DNA from: an uncultured Ruminococcus sp. | GTDB taxonomy: Bacteria; Bacillota; Clostridia; Oscillospirales; Ruminococcaceae | Assembly (NCBI GenBank): GCA_945876155.1 | Contig: CAMCMW010000151.1 | Span: 1 to 5,173 of the forward strand | Length of the DNA: 5,173 bases | Reading direction: 5' to 3' | Shown here: positions 1-4,720 of the stretch, piece by piece | How positions within the stretch are numbered: the stretch's first letter is position 1 | Layout of the letters: the number at the start of each line of letters is the position of its first letter | Program-made: the position numbers and the translations under genes | Notes under the pieces: generated by a model | Databases searched by the model: none | The model's input: only the letters and a program-made list of their open reading frames with translations | What the model was told of the DNA's origin: nothing

Positions 1-64
1 ATCGTGCCAATGGCTCGCAGACTTTAACTGCCGGTAGGGAATCAAACCCTGCCCCGAAGATTAT
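1..64 (-). ncRNA. FMN riboswitch (RFN element), 5' half, cut by window edge
   Basis: Read on the minus strand, the segment carries the RFN hallmarks in order: a basal P1 strand (AATCTTC), the conserved GGGGCAGGG block, a TTCCCTACCGGC segment, the P3 hairpin with GCAG pairing to CTGC, and the GCGAGCC junction leading into P4. This matches the 5' half of the family that binds flavin mononucleotide and switches off riboflavin synthesis or uptake genes. The 3' half (remaining helices, closing P1 strand and expression platform) lies left of position 1. The target gene, probably ribU or a rib operon, is therefore not visible. P3 is GCAG/CTGC where the family usually has GCGG/CCGC, so pairing is kept. 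The promoter at 78-106 would start the RNA near position 71. The resemblance is strong, but only half can be seen. Confidence 0.9.
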
Positions 65-77
65 TCTGTTTAATTAC

Positions 78-106
78 ATTGTATCACTGCTTTATCCGTT
101 TGTCAA
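78..106 (-). promoter_or_regulatory. Sigma-A-type promoter for the FMN riboswitch transcript
   Basis: On the minus strand there is a perfect -35 TTGACA (101-106), a 17-nt spacer (84-100) and a -10 TACAAT (78-83). Transcription would begin around 71, a few bases before the riboswitch P1 helix. The -35 lies only about 10 nt beyond the stop codon of the SLOG-like gene, and no terminator is visible between them, so some read-through into the riboswitch is possible. Confidence 0.85.
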
Positions 107-115
107 CAGTGAATT

Positions 116-592
116 TCATATCCGGAAAAAACTTATGCTGATACCGTTTTTCTCCGCATAATCAGCAATGCACAGCCTGTCCCTCGGACTGCCGAAAATC
201 AGCACCTTATCGCTGTTTTCCGCCATAATTCTGTCAGCGGTCTGGTAGCAGTCCGGCTCAAATCCGTAGCAGGCGAAGGTCACGCTGTCGCTGTGTTCGT
301 GAAGATAGTAGTAGCGGTCACGCTGTTCCTCAGTCCAGTTAAGCGCCTGTTCCTCGTAGGGGACAACGATGTGCAGTCTTATATCGTTGTACCTTTTCAG
401 CGCACATATTATCTCCGCCGCCCACAGCGGTATTCCGTACTCGCAGTTGACATAAAAATCCGTTGAACCGCAGCAGAATTCGTTCCAGATTATTTCACGC
501 AGCCGGCGTTTTATGGTGGGATACGGTTCTTCAAGTTCGTTTTTCATGCAAAAATTTTTTTCGTTCTGATTTGATACAATTGCAATTTTCAT
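116..592 (-). CDS. YpsA/DUF1273-like SLOG-superfamily protein
   Basis: This 158-aa cytosolic protein has no signal peptide or membrane segment. It resembles the YpsA/DUF1273 branch of the SLOG (Rossmann-like nucleotide-binding) superfamily: an STDFYVNCEYGIPLWAAE segment at about 43-60, then an amphipathic LK helix, RLHIVVPYEEQ at 72-82, W86 and RYYYLHEHSD (93-102), and a C-terminal KVLIFGSP strand-loop followed by the AEKNGISISFF end. In many relatives the first loop is glycine-rich (GG..G), whereas here it reads NCEYGIP, so ligand binding may be altered. Family members are thought to bind nucleotide-type ligands, and their precise role is unclear. The ATG at 592 is preceded by AGGGAG (599-604) at 6 nt, which supports this start. 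It has its own promoter (634-662) and is divergent from the XRE cluster. Family assignment is fairly sure; function is unknown. Confidence 0.75.
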   Translation of the reverse strand: MKIAIVSNQNEKNFCMKNELEEPYPTIKRRLREIIWNEFCCGSTDFYVNCEYGIPLWAAEIICALKRYNDIRLHIVVPYEEQALNWTEEQRDRYYYLHEHSDSVTFACYGFEPDCYQTADRIMAENSDKVLIFGSPRDRLCIADYAEKNGISISFFRI

Positions 593-627
593 TATTTTCT
601 CCCTGCATATAGTCTATTTATCGAACA

Positions 628-652
628 TATAATATTATAGTCGAAATTTCGA
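628..652. promoter_or_regulatory. Adjacent palindromes in the divergent promoter (candidate operator)
   Basis: Two perfect 12-bp palindromes sit one base apart: TATAATATTATA (628-639), which contains a -10 box for each strand back to back, and TCGAAATTTCGA (641-652). The outer halves TCGAACAT (621-628) and ATGTTCAA (655-662) are near-inverted copies. Small dimeric XRE regulators typically bind such dyads in their own promoter, so autoregulation by a neighbouring XRE protein is a reasonable inference, though nothing here proves it. Confidence 0.5.
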
Positions 653-662
653 TAATGTTCAA
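634..662 (-). promoter_or_regulatory. Promoter of the SLOG-like gene
   Basis: The minus strand shows -35 TTGAAC (657-662), a 17-nt spacer (640-656) and a perfect -10 TATAAT (634-639), placing the start near 627 and giving a leader of about 35 nt. The spacer contains the perfect palindrome TCGAAATTTCGA (641-652), so a protein bound there would cover this promoter. Confidence 0.65.
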
Positions 663-701
663 GTAGTCGAGTATTAATTATAATATTTATAGGTGATTGT
701 G

Positions 702-911
702 ATGATTGTGTTTACTCCGCTATGGGAAACAATGAAAGACAGAGGCATAACAACGTATGCACTTATAAATAAGTATAATATCAGCAGCAGTACTATCAAC
801 AGACTGCGCCATAATCAAGGCGTTACAACAAGACTTATTGACGATTTATGTATTATTCTTGACTGCAATGTTGAGGATATAATTAAATTTGAAAATCCTG
901 ACAGCGAATGA
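702..911 (+). CDS. Small XRE-family (HTH_26-like) transcriptional regulator
   Basis: This 69-aa single-domain DNA-binding protein is expected to be cytosolic. The pattern LWETMKDRGITTYALINKYN followed by ISSSTINRLRHNQGV, then LCIILDCNVEDIIKF, matches the compact Cro/C1-type HTH_26 group: helix 2 at about 17-25, recognition helix at about 29-37, and the LC.iLdC.veDIi ending. The ATG at 702 is chosen over an in-frame GTG at 693 because AGGTG (691-695) sits 6 nt before 702, while the GTG overlaps it. The gene overlaps the next XRE by ATGA (908-911), so the two are probably co-translated. It differs from the three following XRE paralogues in lacking their LEQEI tail. It likely represses or activates a nearby promoter; the target is unknown. 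Confidence 0.85.
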   Translation: MIVFTPLWETMKDRGITTYALINKYNISSSTINRLRHNQGVTTRLIDDLCIILDCNVEDIIKFENPDSE

Positions 912-1150
912 CCTTAACAGACGCTATTCAGAAACGCATACATGAGCTTTGTCTTGAACATAAAATCACAATAAATAAATTGTCAATAATCTGCGGAATA
1001 ACACAATCAACTTTAAACAATATTTTTTCAAGAGAAAATAACAAGCCGACAGTTTCGACAATAAAAAAGATTTGCGACGGGCTTAATATTTCTCTGGTTG
1101 AATTTTTTGATACAGATTATTTTAACAACCTTGAACAGGAAATACAATAA
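908..1150 (+). CDS. XRE-family regulator, paralogue 1 of 3
   Basis: This 80-aa protein consists of one Cro/C1-type helix-turn-helix (about residues 20-41: ITINKLSIICGITQSTLNNI), then helices carrying TVSTIKKICDGLNISL and a FFD...LEQEIQ tail. It belongs to the same subgroup as the genes at 1165 and 1728, with recognisable identity along its whole length. No good ribosome binding site precedes the ATG; instead it overlaps the previous stop codon (ATGA), which points to translational coupling. The start is supported because its methionine aligns exactly with that of the next paralogue. There is no ligand domain or toxin partner. Recognition-helix residues (TQSTLNN) differ from the other copies (SPSTIYS, TPSTVYS), so its operator may differ. 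Confidence 0.85.
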   Translation: MTLTDAIQKRIHELCLEHKITINKLSIICGITQSTLNNIFSRENNKPTVSTIKKICDGLNISLVEFFDTDYFNNLEQEIQ

Positions 1151-1164
1151 AAGGAGTATTAGGT

Positions 1165-1407
1165 ATGACTGCCAAAAAAGCTGTTGCAAACAGAATAATT
1201 GAATTATGCACCGCAAAAAATCTGACAGTCAACTCACTTGCTAATATATCGGGAGTTTCTCCGTCTACAATTTATAGTATGCTGAACACCAAAAGCCAGA
1301 ATCCCGGTGTTGTTTCTTTGAAAAAAATATGCGACGGATTTGATATTACTCTAAGGGGATTTTTTGATTCTGATATTTTCGATAATATTGAACAGGAAAT
1401 ACGATAA
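1165..1407 (+). CDS. XRE-family regulator, paralogue 2 of 3
   Basis: This 80-aa single-domain Cro/C1-type regulator has its helix-turn-helix at about residues 20-41 (LTVNSLANISGVSPSTIYSM), followed by SLKKICDGFDITL and a FFDSDIFDNIEQEIR tail. It is the third gene of the rightward cluster. AAGGAG (1151-1156) lies 8 nt before the ATG, and only 14 nt separate it from the previous stop. It is closest in recognition helix to the copy at 1728 (PST.YS shared), suggesting those two split most recently or recognise similar sites. A terminator follows directly (1414-1440), so this is the end of the first transcription unit. Its regulatory target is unknown. Confidence 0.86.
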   Translation: MTAKKAVANRIIELCTAKNLTVNSLANISGVSPSTIYSMLNTKSQNPGVVSLKKICDGFDITLRGFFDSDIFDNIEQEIR

Positions 1408-1413
1408 TTATTT

Positions 1414-1440
1414 TCCGCTTGTTTTTCAGGCGGATTTTTT
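1414..1440 (+). terminator. Rho-independent terminator of the first XRE unit
   Basis: An 8-bp stem TCCGCTTG (1414-1421) pairs with CAGGCGGA (1427-1434), with one G-U pair and a TTTTT loop. It is followed directly by six T residues (1435-1440). It begins 6 nt after the stop of the second paralogue. Confidence 0.88.
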
Positions 1441-1453
1441 ATGCTCATAATTT

Positions 1454-1507
1454 ATAACATATATCATAACATATTATTTGGTTAGATGTCAAGTTATAAT
1501 ATATGTT
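1454..1507 (+). promoter_or_regulatory. Promoter with repeated AACATAT half-sites before the RHH gene
   Basis: A perfect -10 TATAAT (1495-1500) lies 19 nt before the RHH start codon. No convincing -35 is seen at 16-18 nt, which suggests a weak or activator-dependent promoter. Upstream are two direct copies of ATAACATAT (1454-1462 and 1466-1474, 12-bp period), and an inverted ATATGTT (1501-1507) follows the -10. Ribbon-helix-helix proteins bind arrays of short half-sites in their own promoters, so self-regulation is plausible, but the DNA is AT-rich and chance matches are possible. Confidence 0.45.
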
Positions 1508-1519
1508 GAGGTGAAAACT

Positions 1520-1714
1520 ATGGACAAAAAACTTCATATAGCCAAGAAATCCAATTTAAAGGGTGATGACGGATATAAGGTGTTTTCTATAAGAATCAAA
1601 GAAACTACAGTAAAAAGTCTTGATGATATTTCAGAAAAAACAAATCGTTCGAGAAACGAACTTATCAATATTATGCTTGAATTTGGCATAAATAACTGTG
1701 TTATTGAAGATTAG
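1520..1714 (+). CDS. Ribbon-helix-helix (CopG/Arc-type) DNA-binding protein
   Basis: This 64-aa protein has a basic N-terminal arm (about 1-18), a beta strand YKVFSIRIK (19-27), a first helix (about 29-41) and, after the NRSR turn (42-45), a second helix NELINIMLEFGI (46-57). This is the MetJ/Arc/CopG layout, in which the strand pair of a dimer inserts into the DNA major groove. The ATG at 1520 is preferred over an upstream TTG at 1478 because GAGGTG (1508-1513) lies 6 nt before it and the extra N-terminus would contain no fold. Such proteins are often antitoxins, but the next gene is another XRE regulator, not a toxin. The pair is separated from it by 13 nt and is probably one transcript. 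Confidence 0.82.
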   Translation: MDKKLHIAKKSNLKGDDGYKVFSIRIKETTVKSLDDISEKTNRSRNELINIMLEFGINNCVIED

Positions 1715-1727
1715 GATTGGTGATATG

Positions 1728-1973
1728 ATGTCAGCTGTGAAAAATGCCGTTGTTAAGCGATTTAAAATGCTTTGCAAAGAAAAAGGCATTACCCCGAATG
1801 AACTTGCAAATTTATCCGGAGTAACGCCGTCAACAGTATATAGCCTATTAAGTGAAACACGGCATAACGCTTCAATAACAACAATTAAAATTTTATGCGA
1901 CGGACTTGACATAACTCTGAAAGACTTCTTTGACTGCGAAATTTTTGACGAACTTGAACAGGAAATAAAATAA
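1728..1973 (+). CDS. XRE-family regulator, paralogue 3 of 3
   Basis: This 81-aa Cro/C1-type regulator has its helix-turn-helix at about residues 21-42 (ITPNELANLSGVTPSTVYSL), followed by TTIKILCDGLDITL and the shared FFD...LEQEIK tail. The second of two adjacent ATGs (1725, 1728) is chosen because GGTG (1719-1722) is then 5 nt away and MSA aligns with the MTA start of the copy at 1165. A longer reading from TTG 1698 would overlap the RHH gene and has no support. It lies 13 nt after the RHH gene and ends 4 nt before the palindromic repeat at 1978. It is probably co-expressed with the RHH protein; its target is unknown. Confidence 0.85.
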   Translation: MSAVKNAVVKRFKMLCKEKGITPNELANLSGVTPSTVYSLLSETRHNASITTIKILCDGLDITLKDFFDCEIFDELEQEIK

Positions 1974-1977
1974 AAAG

Positions 1978-2042
1978 CGGGCGACCAGTGGTCGCCCCTA
2001 CAAATATTTTACCGAAATGTAGGGGAGAGCATTGCTCGCCCG
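1978..2042. repeat. Two-hairpin palindromic repeat, likely bidirectional terminator
   Basis: Two 25-nt arms (1978-2002 and 2018-2042) match as inverted copies at 21 of 25 positions, separated by a 15-nt AT-rich loop. Each arm also folds on itself: GGGCGACCA/TGGTCGCCC in the left arm and GAGCA/TGCTC in the right. On the plus strand the structure is followed by TTATTTTT, and on the minus strand by CTTTTTATTTT, so it can end transcription from both the XRE side and the nifU side. It fills nearly all of the 85-nt gap between the convergent genes. The GGGCGACCA...TGGTCGCCC motif resembles intergenic repeats I recall from related Clostridia; copy number here cannot be known. Confidence 0.8.
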
Positions 2043-2058
2043 TTATTTTTATGCTTTA

Positions 2059-2481
2059 TTAGTGACAGTGTTCACATTCACTGATTTCGCCGACTATCGG
2101 CAGAGGGTCAATACCCTGTCTTGTGTAGTAATCAGAAAGAGCAGACTTGATAGCCTGTTCCGCAAGGACTGAACAGTGGAGCTTTACTGCCGGAAGACCG
2201 TCCAGTGCCTCAACGACTGCTTTGTTAGTAAGTTTCAGAGCGTCCTCGATAGGCTTGCCCTTGATAAGCTCAGTTGCCATGGAAGAAGTTGCAACCGCCG
2301 CACCGCAGCCGAAAGTCTTGAACTTAACGTCGGAAATAATTCCGTTGTCGATTTTGAGATACATTTTCATGATATCGCCGCACTTTGCGTTTCCAACCTC
2401 ACCGATACCGTCTGCGTCCTCAATCTCTCCCACGTTTCTCGGATTTGAAAAATGGTCGAGAACCTTTTCACTATATAACAT
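2059..2481 (-). CDS. nifU: Fe-S cluster assembly scaffold NifU/IscU (clostridial type)
   Basis: This 140-aa cytosolic scaffold receives sulfur from the cysteine desulfurase encoded two genes upstream, assembles [2Fe-2S]/[4Fe-4S] clusters and hands them to apoproteins. The ligand set is complete: C34 in NAKCGD with D36, C59 in FGCGAA, and H102-C103 in KLHCS. Length fits the IscU-like single-domain family. The chaperone-contact motif that reads LPPVK in proteobacterial IscU is LPAVK here (96-100), and the C-terminus adds an ECEHCH tail (135-140) with two more cysteines. AGGAGG (2491-2496) lies 9 nt before the ATG, inside the end of the preceding gene, whose stop is only one base away. This indicates translational coupling. 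It is the last gene of the rnhA-nifS operon, ending at the palindromic repeat. Confidence 0.93.
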   Translation of the reverse strand: MLYSEKVLDHFSNPRNVGEIEDADGIGEVGNAKCGDIMKMYLKIDNGIISDVKFKTFGCGAAVATSSMATELIKGKPIEDALKLTNKAVVEALDGLPAVKLHCSVLAEQAIKSALSDYYTRQGIDPLPIVGEISECEHCH

Positions 2482-2482
2482 T

Positions 2483-2896
2483 TTAACATTCCTCCTGAAT
2501 TTTATAAGCCCTGTCGCCGGGCGTAATATTTTTTACGTCATCACCGCAGACATCTATGACAAACTCTGCCTGTGTTCCGCTGCCGACTCTGTTAACGTCA
2601 ACAAGAACAGTCTTTATGTCCATAATCACCGCTTTAAGCTTAGGTATAGTTTCCAGCGGATTGCAGATGGCAATGGTGTCGCCGGTCCTGAAAATACCCC
2701 TTTTCACCCGTCCGGAAATAAGCGTTCTGCACTCGTTCATTGATGTTGAATGAACAATTTCAAAAATAGACTTGTCTTCTGTTACAGCCTTGTAGCGTTT
2801 TGATGAAGATTTGCGCTTTGAAAGTTCACTGCTGTCAAGAATTACGGTTTTGGTCTTTCGTCCGAATATTTTTCTGAAAATCCCCGTCAGCGCCAA
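2483..2896 (-). CDS. Stand-alone EF-Tu domain II-like beta-barrel protein
   Basis: This is a 137-aa protein of unknown function. The N-terminal ~44 residues are basic and probably flexible (FRKIFGRKTK, SKRKSSSKRYK). Residues ~45-134 read like domain II of translation GTPases: TLISGRVKRGIFRTGDTIAI (58-77) parallels the GRV.RG..+.GD segment of EF-Tu, followed by a strand-rich region, DIKTVLVDVNRVGSG (93-107) and a DDVKNITPGDRAYKI end (119-133). There is no G domain: no P-loop, DxxG or NKxD. The gene starts with TTG directly abutting the nifS stop (2897-2899), with AAGGAGG (2908-2914) 11 nt upstream, and ends one base before nifU. Such packing implies co-expression with Fe-S assembly. A partner-binding or adaptor role is possible but is only inference. 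The fold call is moderate; no named family was recognised. Confidence 0.7.
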   Translation of the reverse strand: MALTGIFRKIFGRKTKTVILDSSELSKRKSSSKRYKAVTEDKSIFEIVHSTSMNECRTLISGRVKRGIFRTGDTIAICNPLETIPKLKAVIMDIKTVLVDVNRVGSGTQAEFVIDVCGDDVKNITPGDRAYKIQEEC

Positions 2897-4084
2897 TTAC
2901 ACTGATTCCTCCTTGCAGATACGCTCCCAGAGAGGTGACATATCACGGAGTCGGTTTACGACCTTTGGTACGACCTCCAGAATATAGTCAACGTCCTCGT
3001 CGGTTGTATCCTCGTTTATGGAAAGACGCAGTGAACCGTGTGCAACTTCATGTTTAAGACCCAGCGCCAGCAGAACGTGTGAAGGGTCAAGTGAACCTGA
3101 TGTACAGGCAGAACCGGACGATGCGCAGATACCGTTCATGTCAAGCATAAGCAGCAGGCTTTCGCCCTCAACGCCCTCAATTGAAATGTTGACTGTTCCC
3201 GGCAGACGCTTTTCACGGTCACCGTTCAGACGAGTGCGCGGCAGCTTTAAAATGCCGTCAATAAGCCTGTCACGGAGTACGGCAGTTTTTCTGCCCCTCT
3301 CCTCGATGTCGGTGTTAGCCAGTTCCATAGCCTTTGCAAAGCCTACGATTGCAGGAAGATTTTCCGTACCGGCACGTCTGTTGCGTTCCTGTGCGCCGCC
3401 GTAAATCAGATTGGTCATTGGTATGCCTTTTCTGACATACAGTGCGCCGACGCCTTTCTGTGCGTGAATCTTGTGTCCGGAAATCGAGAGCATATCAATT
3501 CCCTGTGCGTGAACATCTATTTTAACGTGTCCCACAGCCTGAACAGCGTCAGTGTGGAAAATAACGCCCTTTTCCTTGCACACTGCCGCAATTTCTTCAA
3601 CAGGCTGGATAGTACCGATTTCGTTGTTTGCGTACATGATAGTAACGATAGCAGTGTCCTCGCGGATTGCATTCTTAACGTCCTCCGGCTTTACTATACC
3701 GTTTTCGTACACCGGAAGATATGTCACCTCAAAACCGTTTTTCTCCAGTGCCTGACAGGTGTGGAGGATAGCGTGATGCTCAAAGACGGAAGTGATGATG
3801 TGTTTTTTGCCTTTAGGAGTAAGTCTTTCACAGACTGAACGGATAGCCCAGTTGTCAGACTCCGAGCCGCAGCTTGTGAAGTATATCTCAGACGGTTCAG
3901 CGCCGATTGATTTTGCGACGGTCTCCCTTGCAGTTTCAAGGGCTTTTTTCGCACTTCTTCCAAGCTCATAAATGCTTGAGGCGTTTCCGTACTGCTCTGT
4001 AAAATAGGGCATCATAGCCTGTAAAACTGGTTCTGAGACCCTGGTTGTAGCGGCATTATCCGCATAAATAAATCTTTTTTTCAT
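2897..4084 (-). CDS. nifS: Cysteine desulfurase NifS/IscS (class I)
   Basis: This 395-aa PLP-dependent enzyme converts L-cysteine to L-alanine and a protein persulfide, the sulfur source for Fe-S clusters on the scaffold encoded downstream. Visible signatures: YADNAATT near the N-terminus (8-15), the EHHA histidine (about 103-104), NNE (153-155), HTDAVQ with D179 and Q182, the PLP lysine in SGHK (K205), the RAGTEN segment (237-242), and the catalytic cysteine in [10 protein letters not shown] (C327) on a group-I-type loop. Full length for the family, with no frameshift. AAGAAGG (4093-4099) is 8 nt from the ATG. It is the second gene of the operon, 27 nt after rnhA. The pairing with a IscU-like scaffold and absence of hscBA/fdx nearby fits the simplified clostridial system. 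Confidence 0.96.
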   Translation of the reverse strand: MKKRFIYADNAATTRVSEPVLQAMMPYFTEQYGNASSIYELGRSAKKALETARETVAKSIGAEPSEIYFTSCGSESDNWAIRSVCERLTPKGKKHIITSVFEHHAILHTCQALEKNGFEVTYLPVYENGIVKPEDVKNAIREDTAIVTIMYANNEIGTIQPVEEIAAVCKEKGVIFHTDAVQAVGHVKIDVHAQGIDMLSISGHKIHAQKGVGALYVRKGIPMTNLIYGGAQERNRRAGTENLPAIVGFAKAMELANTDIEERGRKTAVLRDRLIDGILKLPRTRLNGDREKRLPGTVNISIEGVEGESLLLMLDMNGICASSGSACTSGSLDPSHVLLALGLKHEVAHGSLRLSINEDTTDEDVDYILEVVPKVVNRLRDMSPLWERICKEESV

Positions 4085-4111
4085 TGTAAAAACCTTCTTT
4101 GGTATAGTCTG

Positions 4112-4561
4112 TTAATATGTGTATTTGTCACGCTGCATAACTGCAAGCCTGTCACATCTTTCATTTTCGGGGTGTCCGGCATGGCCTTTTACCCAGACAA
4201 AATTTACCTTGTGCTTTTCAAGTAGGGGGAGGAGTTTTTCCCACAGGTCAACGTTCAGCGCCGGCTTTTTGTCGGATTTGATCCAGCCTTTTTTCTGCCA
4301 GCCGTAGACCCAGCCTTTTGTGATACTGTCAACGACGTATTTGCTGTCGGTAGTAAGGGTAACCTCGCAGGGCTCTTTCAGGGCAGCAAGACCGCTGATT
4401 ACCCCTGTAAGCTCCATGCGGTTGTTGGTAGTTTCGTGTTCACCGCCGGACAGTTCCTTTATGTGTCCGCCGTACCGCAGAATAACACCGTAGCCGCCAG
4501 GGCCGGGGTTTCCGCTGCAGGCACCGTCTGTAAAAATTTCAACCTTTTTTATGCCGTTCAC
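4112..4561 (-). CDS. rnhA: Ribonuclease HI
   Basis: This 149-aa enzyme cleaves the RNA strand of RNA-DNA hybrids in R-loops and Okazaki primers. The catalytic set is intact: D12 in FTDGAC, E50 in NNRMEL, D72 in TTDS, H127 in KGHAGH and D137 in NERCDRLA. A basic protrusion ([17 protein letters not shown]) corresponds to the hybrid-binding handle of E. coli-type RNase HI. Length is normal. The start is uncertain: the frame has no ATG upstream of the core. GTG at 4561 gives [10 protein letters not shown], but its best ribosome-binding sequence (GAGGTG, 4559-4564) overlaps that codon and is ideally placed 6 nt before an ATA at 4552. First gene of the operon, just behind the promoter at 4585-4613. 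Confidence 0.94.
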   Translation of the reverse strand: MNGIKKVEIFTDGACSGNPGPGGYGVILRYGGHIKELSGGEHETTNNRMELTGVISGLAALKEPCEVTLTTDSKYVVDSITKGWVYGWQKKGWIKSDKKPALNVDLWEKLLPLLEKHKVNFVWVKGHAGHPENERCDRLAVMQRDKYTY

Positions 4562-4584
4562 CTCTGTTTTATGTCGTAATGAAT

Positions 4585-4613
4585 ATTATAACTCTTTTTC
4601 TGAAAATTAGCAA
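4585..4613 (-). promoter_or_regulatory. Promoter of the rnhA-nifS-nifU operon
   Basis: On the minus strand, -35 TTGCTA (4608-4613), a 17-nt spacer (4591-4607) and a perfect -10 TATAAT (4585-4590) place the start near 4578. That leaves a leader of only about 17 nt before the GTG of rnhA. No further promoter is obvious in the 27-nt rnhA-nifS gap, so the four genes are probably one transcript. Confidence 0.75.
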
Positions 4614-4662
4614 ATTTGTTAGCCTGTGATAACATTTTAAAATCCAGACAGTCAACTACGCC

Positions 4663-4706
4663 CGCCGAACGGCGAACCAAAAGTTTCGCCAGCCTTTTCA
4701 AAGGCT
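4663..4706. repeat. Two short hairpins flanking the left repeat copy
   Basis: CGCCG AA CGGCG (4663-4674) and AGCCTTT TC AAAGGCT (4691-4706) are perfect inverted repeats just outside the region matched by the right copy. The phrase with AGCCTTTTCAAAGGCT followed by GCGGGAGTC resembles intergenic repeat sequence I recall from Ruminococcus-like genomes. Whether the inverted partner exists beyond position 5173 cannot be seen. Confidence 0.55.
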
Positions 4707-4720
4707 GCGGGAGTCAACGA

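Larger units (their letters stand above)
604..684 (+). promoter_or_regulatory. Candidate promoters of the XRE cluster
   Basis: Two TATAAT hexamers lie on the plus strand upstream of the first XRE gene. The one at 628-633 has only a weak -35 (TGCATA, 604-609, 18-nt spacer) but leaves a usable leader of about 60 nt. The one at 679-684 has TGTTCA (656-661) at 17 nt but would start transcription near 691, on top of the ribosome binding site, so it fits less well. Which one is used cannot be decided from sequence. Confidence 0.4.

Noticed and set aside
1..64. tRNA gene on the left edge
   Set aside because: The GGTTTGATTCCC-like stretch recalls a T-arm, but the surrounding CTTCGGGGCAGGG and GCGAGCC blocks and their order fit the FMN riboswitch and not a tRNA cloverleaf.
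1631..1912. Minus-strand open frame opposite the RHH and third XRE genes
   Set aside because: No ribosome binding site or domain, and it overlaps two well-supported genes in antisense.
908..1973. Toxin-antitoxin module
   Set aside because: XRE and RHH proteins are common antitoxins, but no adjacent gene looks like a toxin; every gene in the cluster is itself a DNA-binding protein.
2147..2743. Long plus-strand open frame of 198 codons opposite nifU and the barrel gene
   Set aside because: It is antisense to two well-supported genes, shows no recognisable domain, and owes its length to codon bias of the genes on the other strand.
3464..3838. Plus-strand open frame opposite nifS (also one at 3018-3404)
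   Set aside because: Antisense shadow of a clear cysteine desulfurase with intact catalytic motifs; no ribosome binding site or domain.
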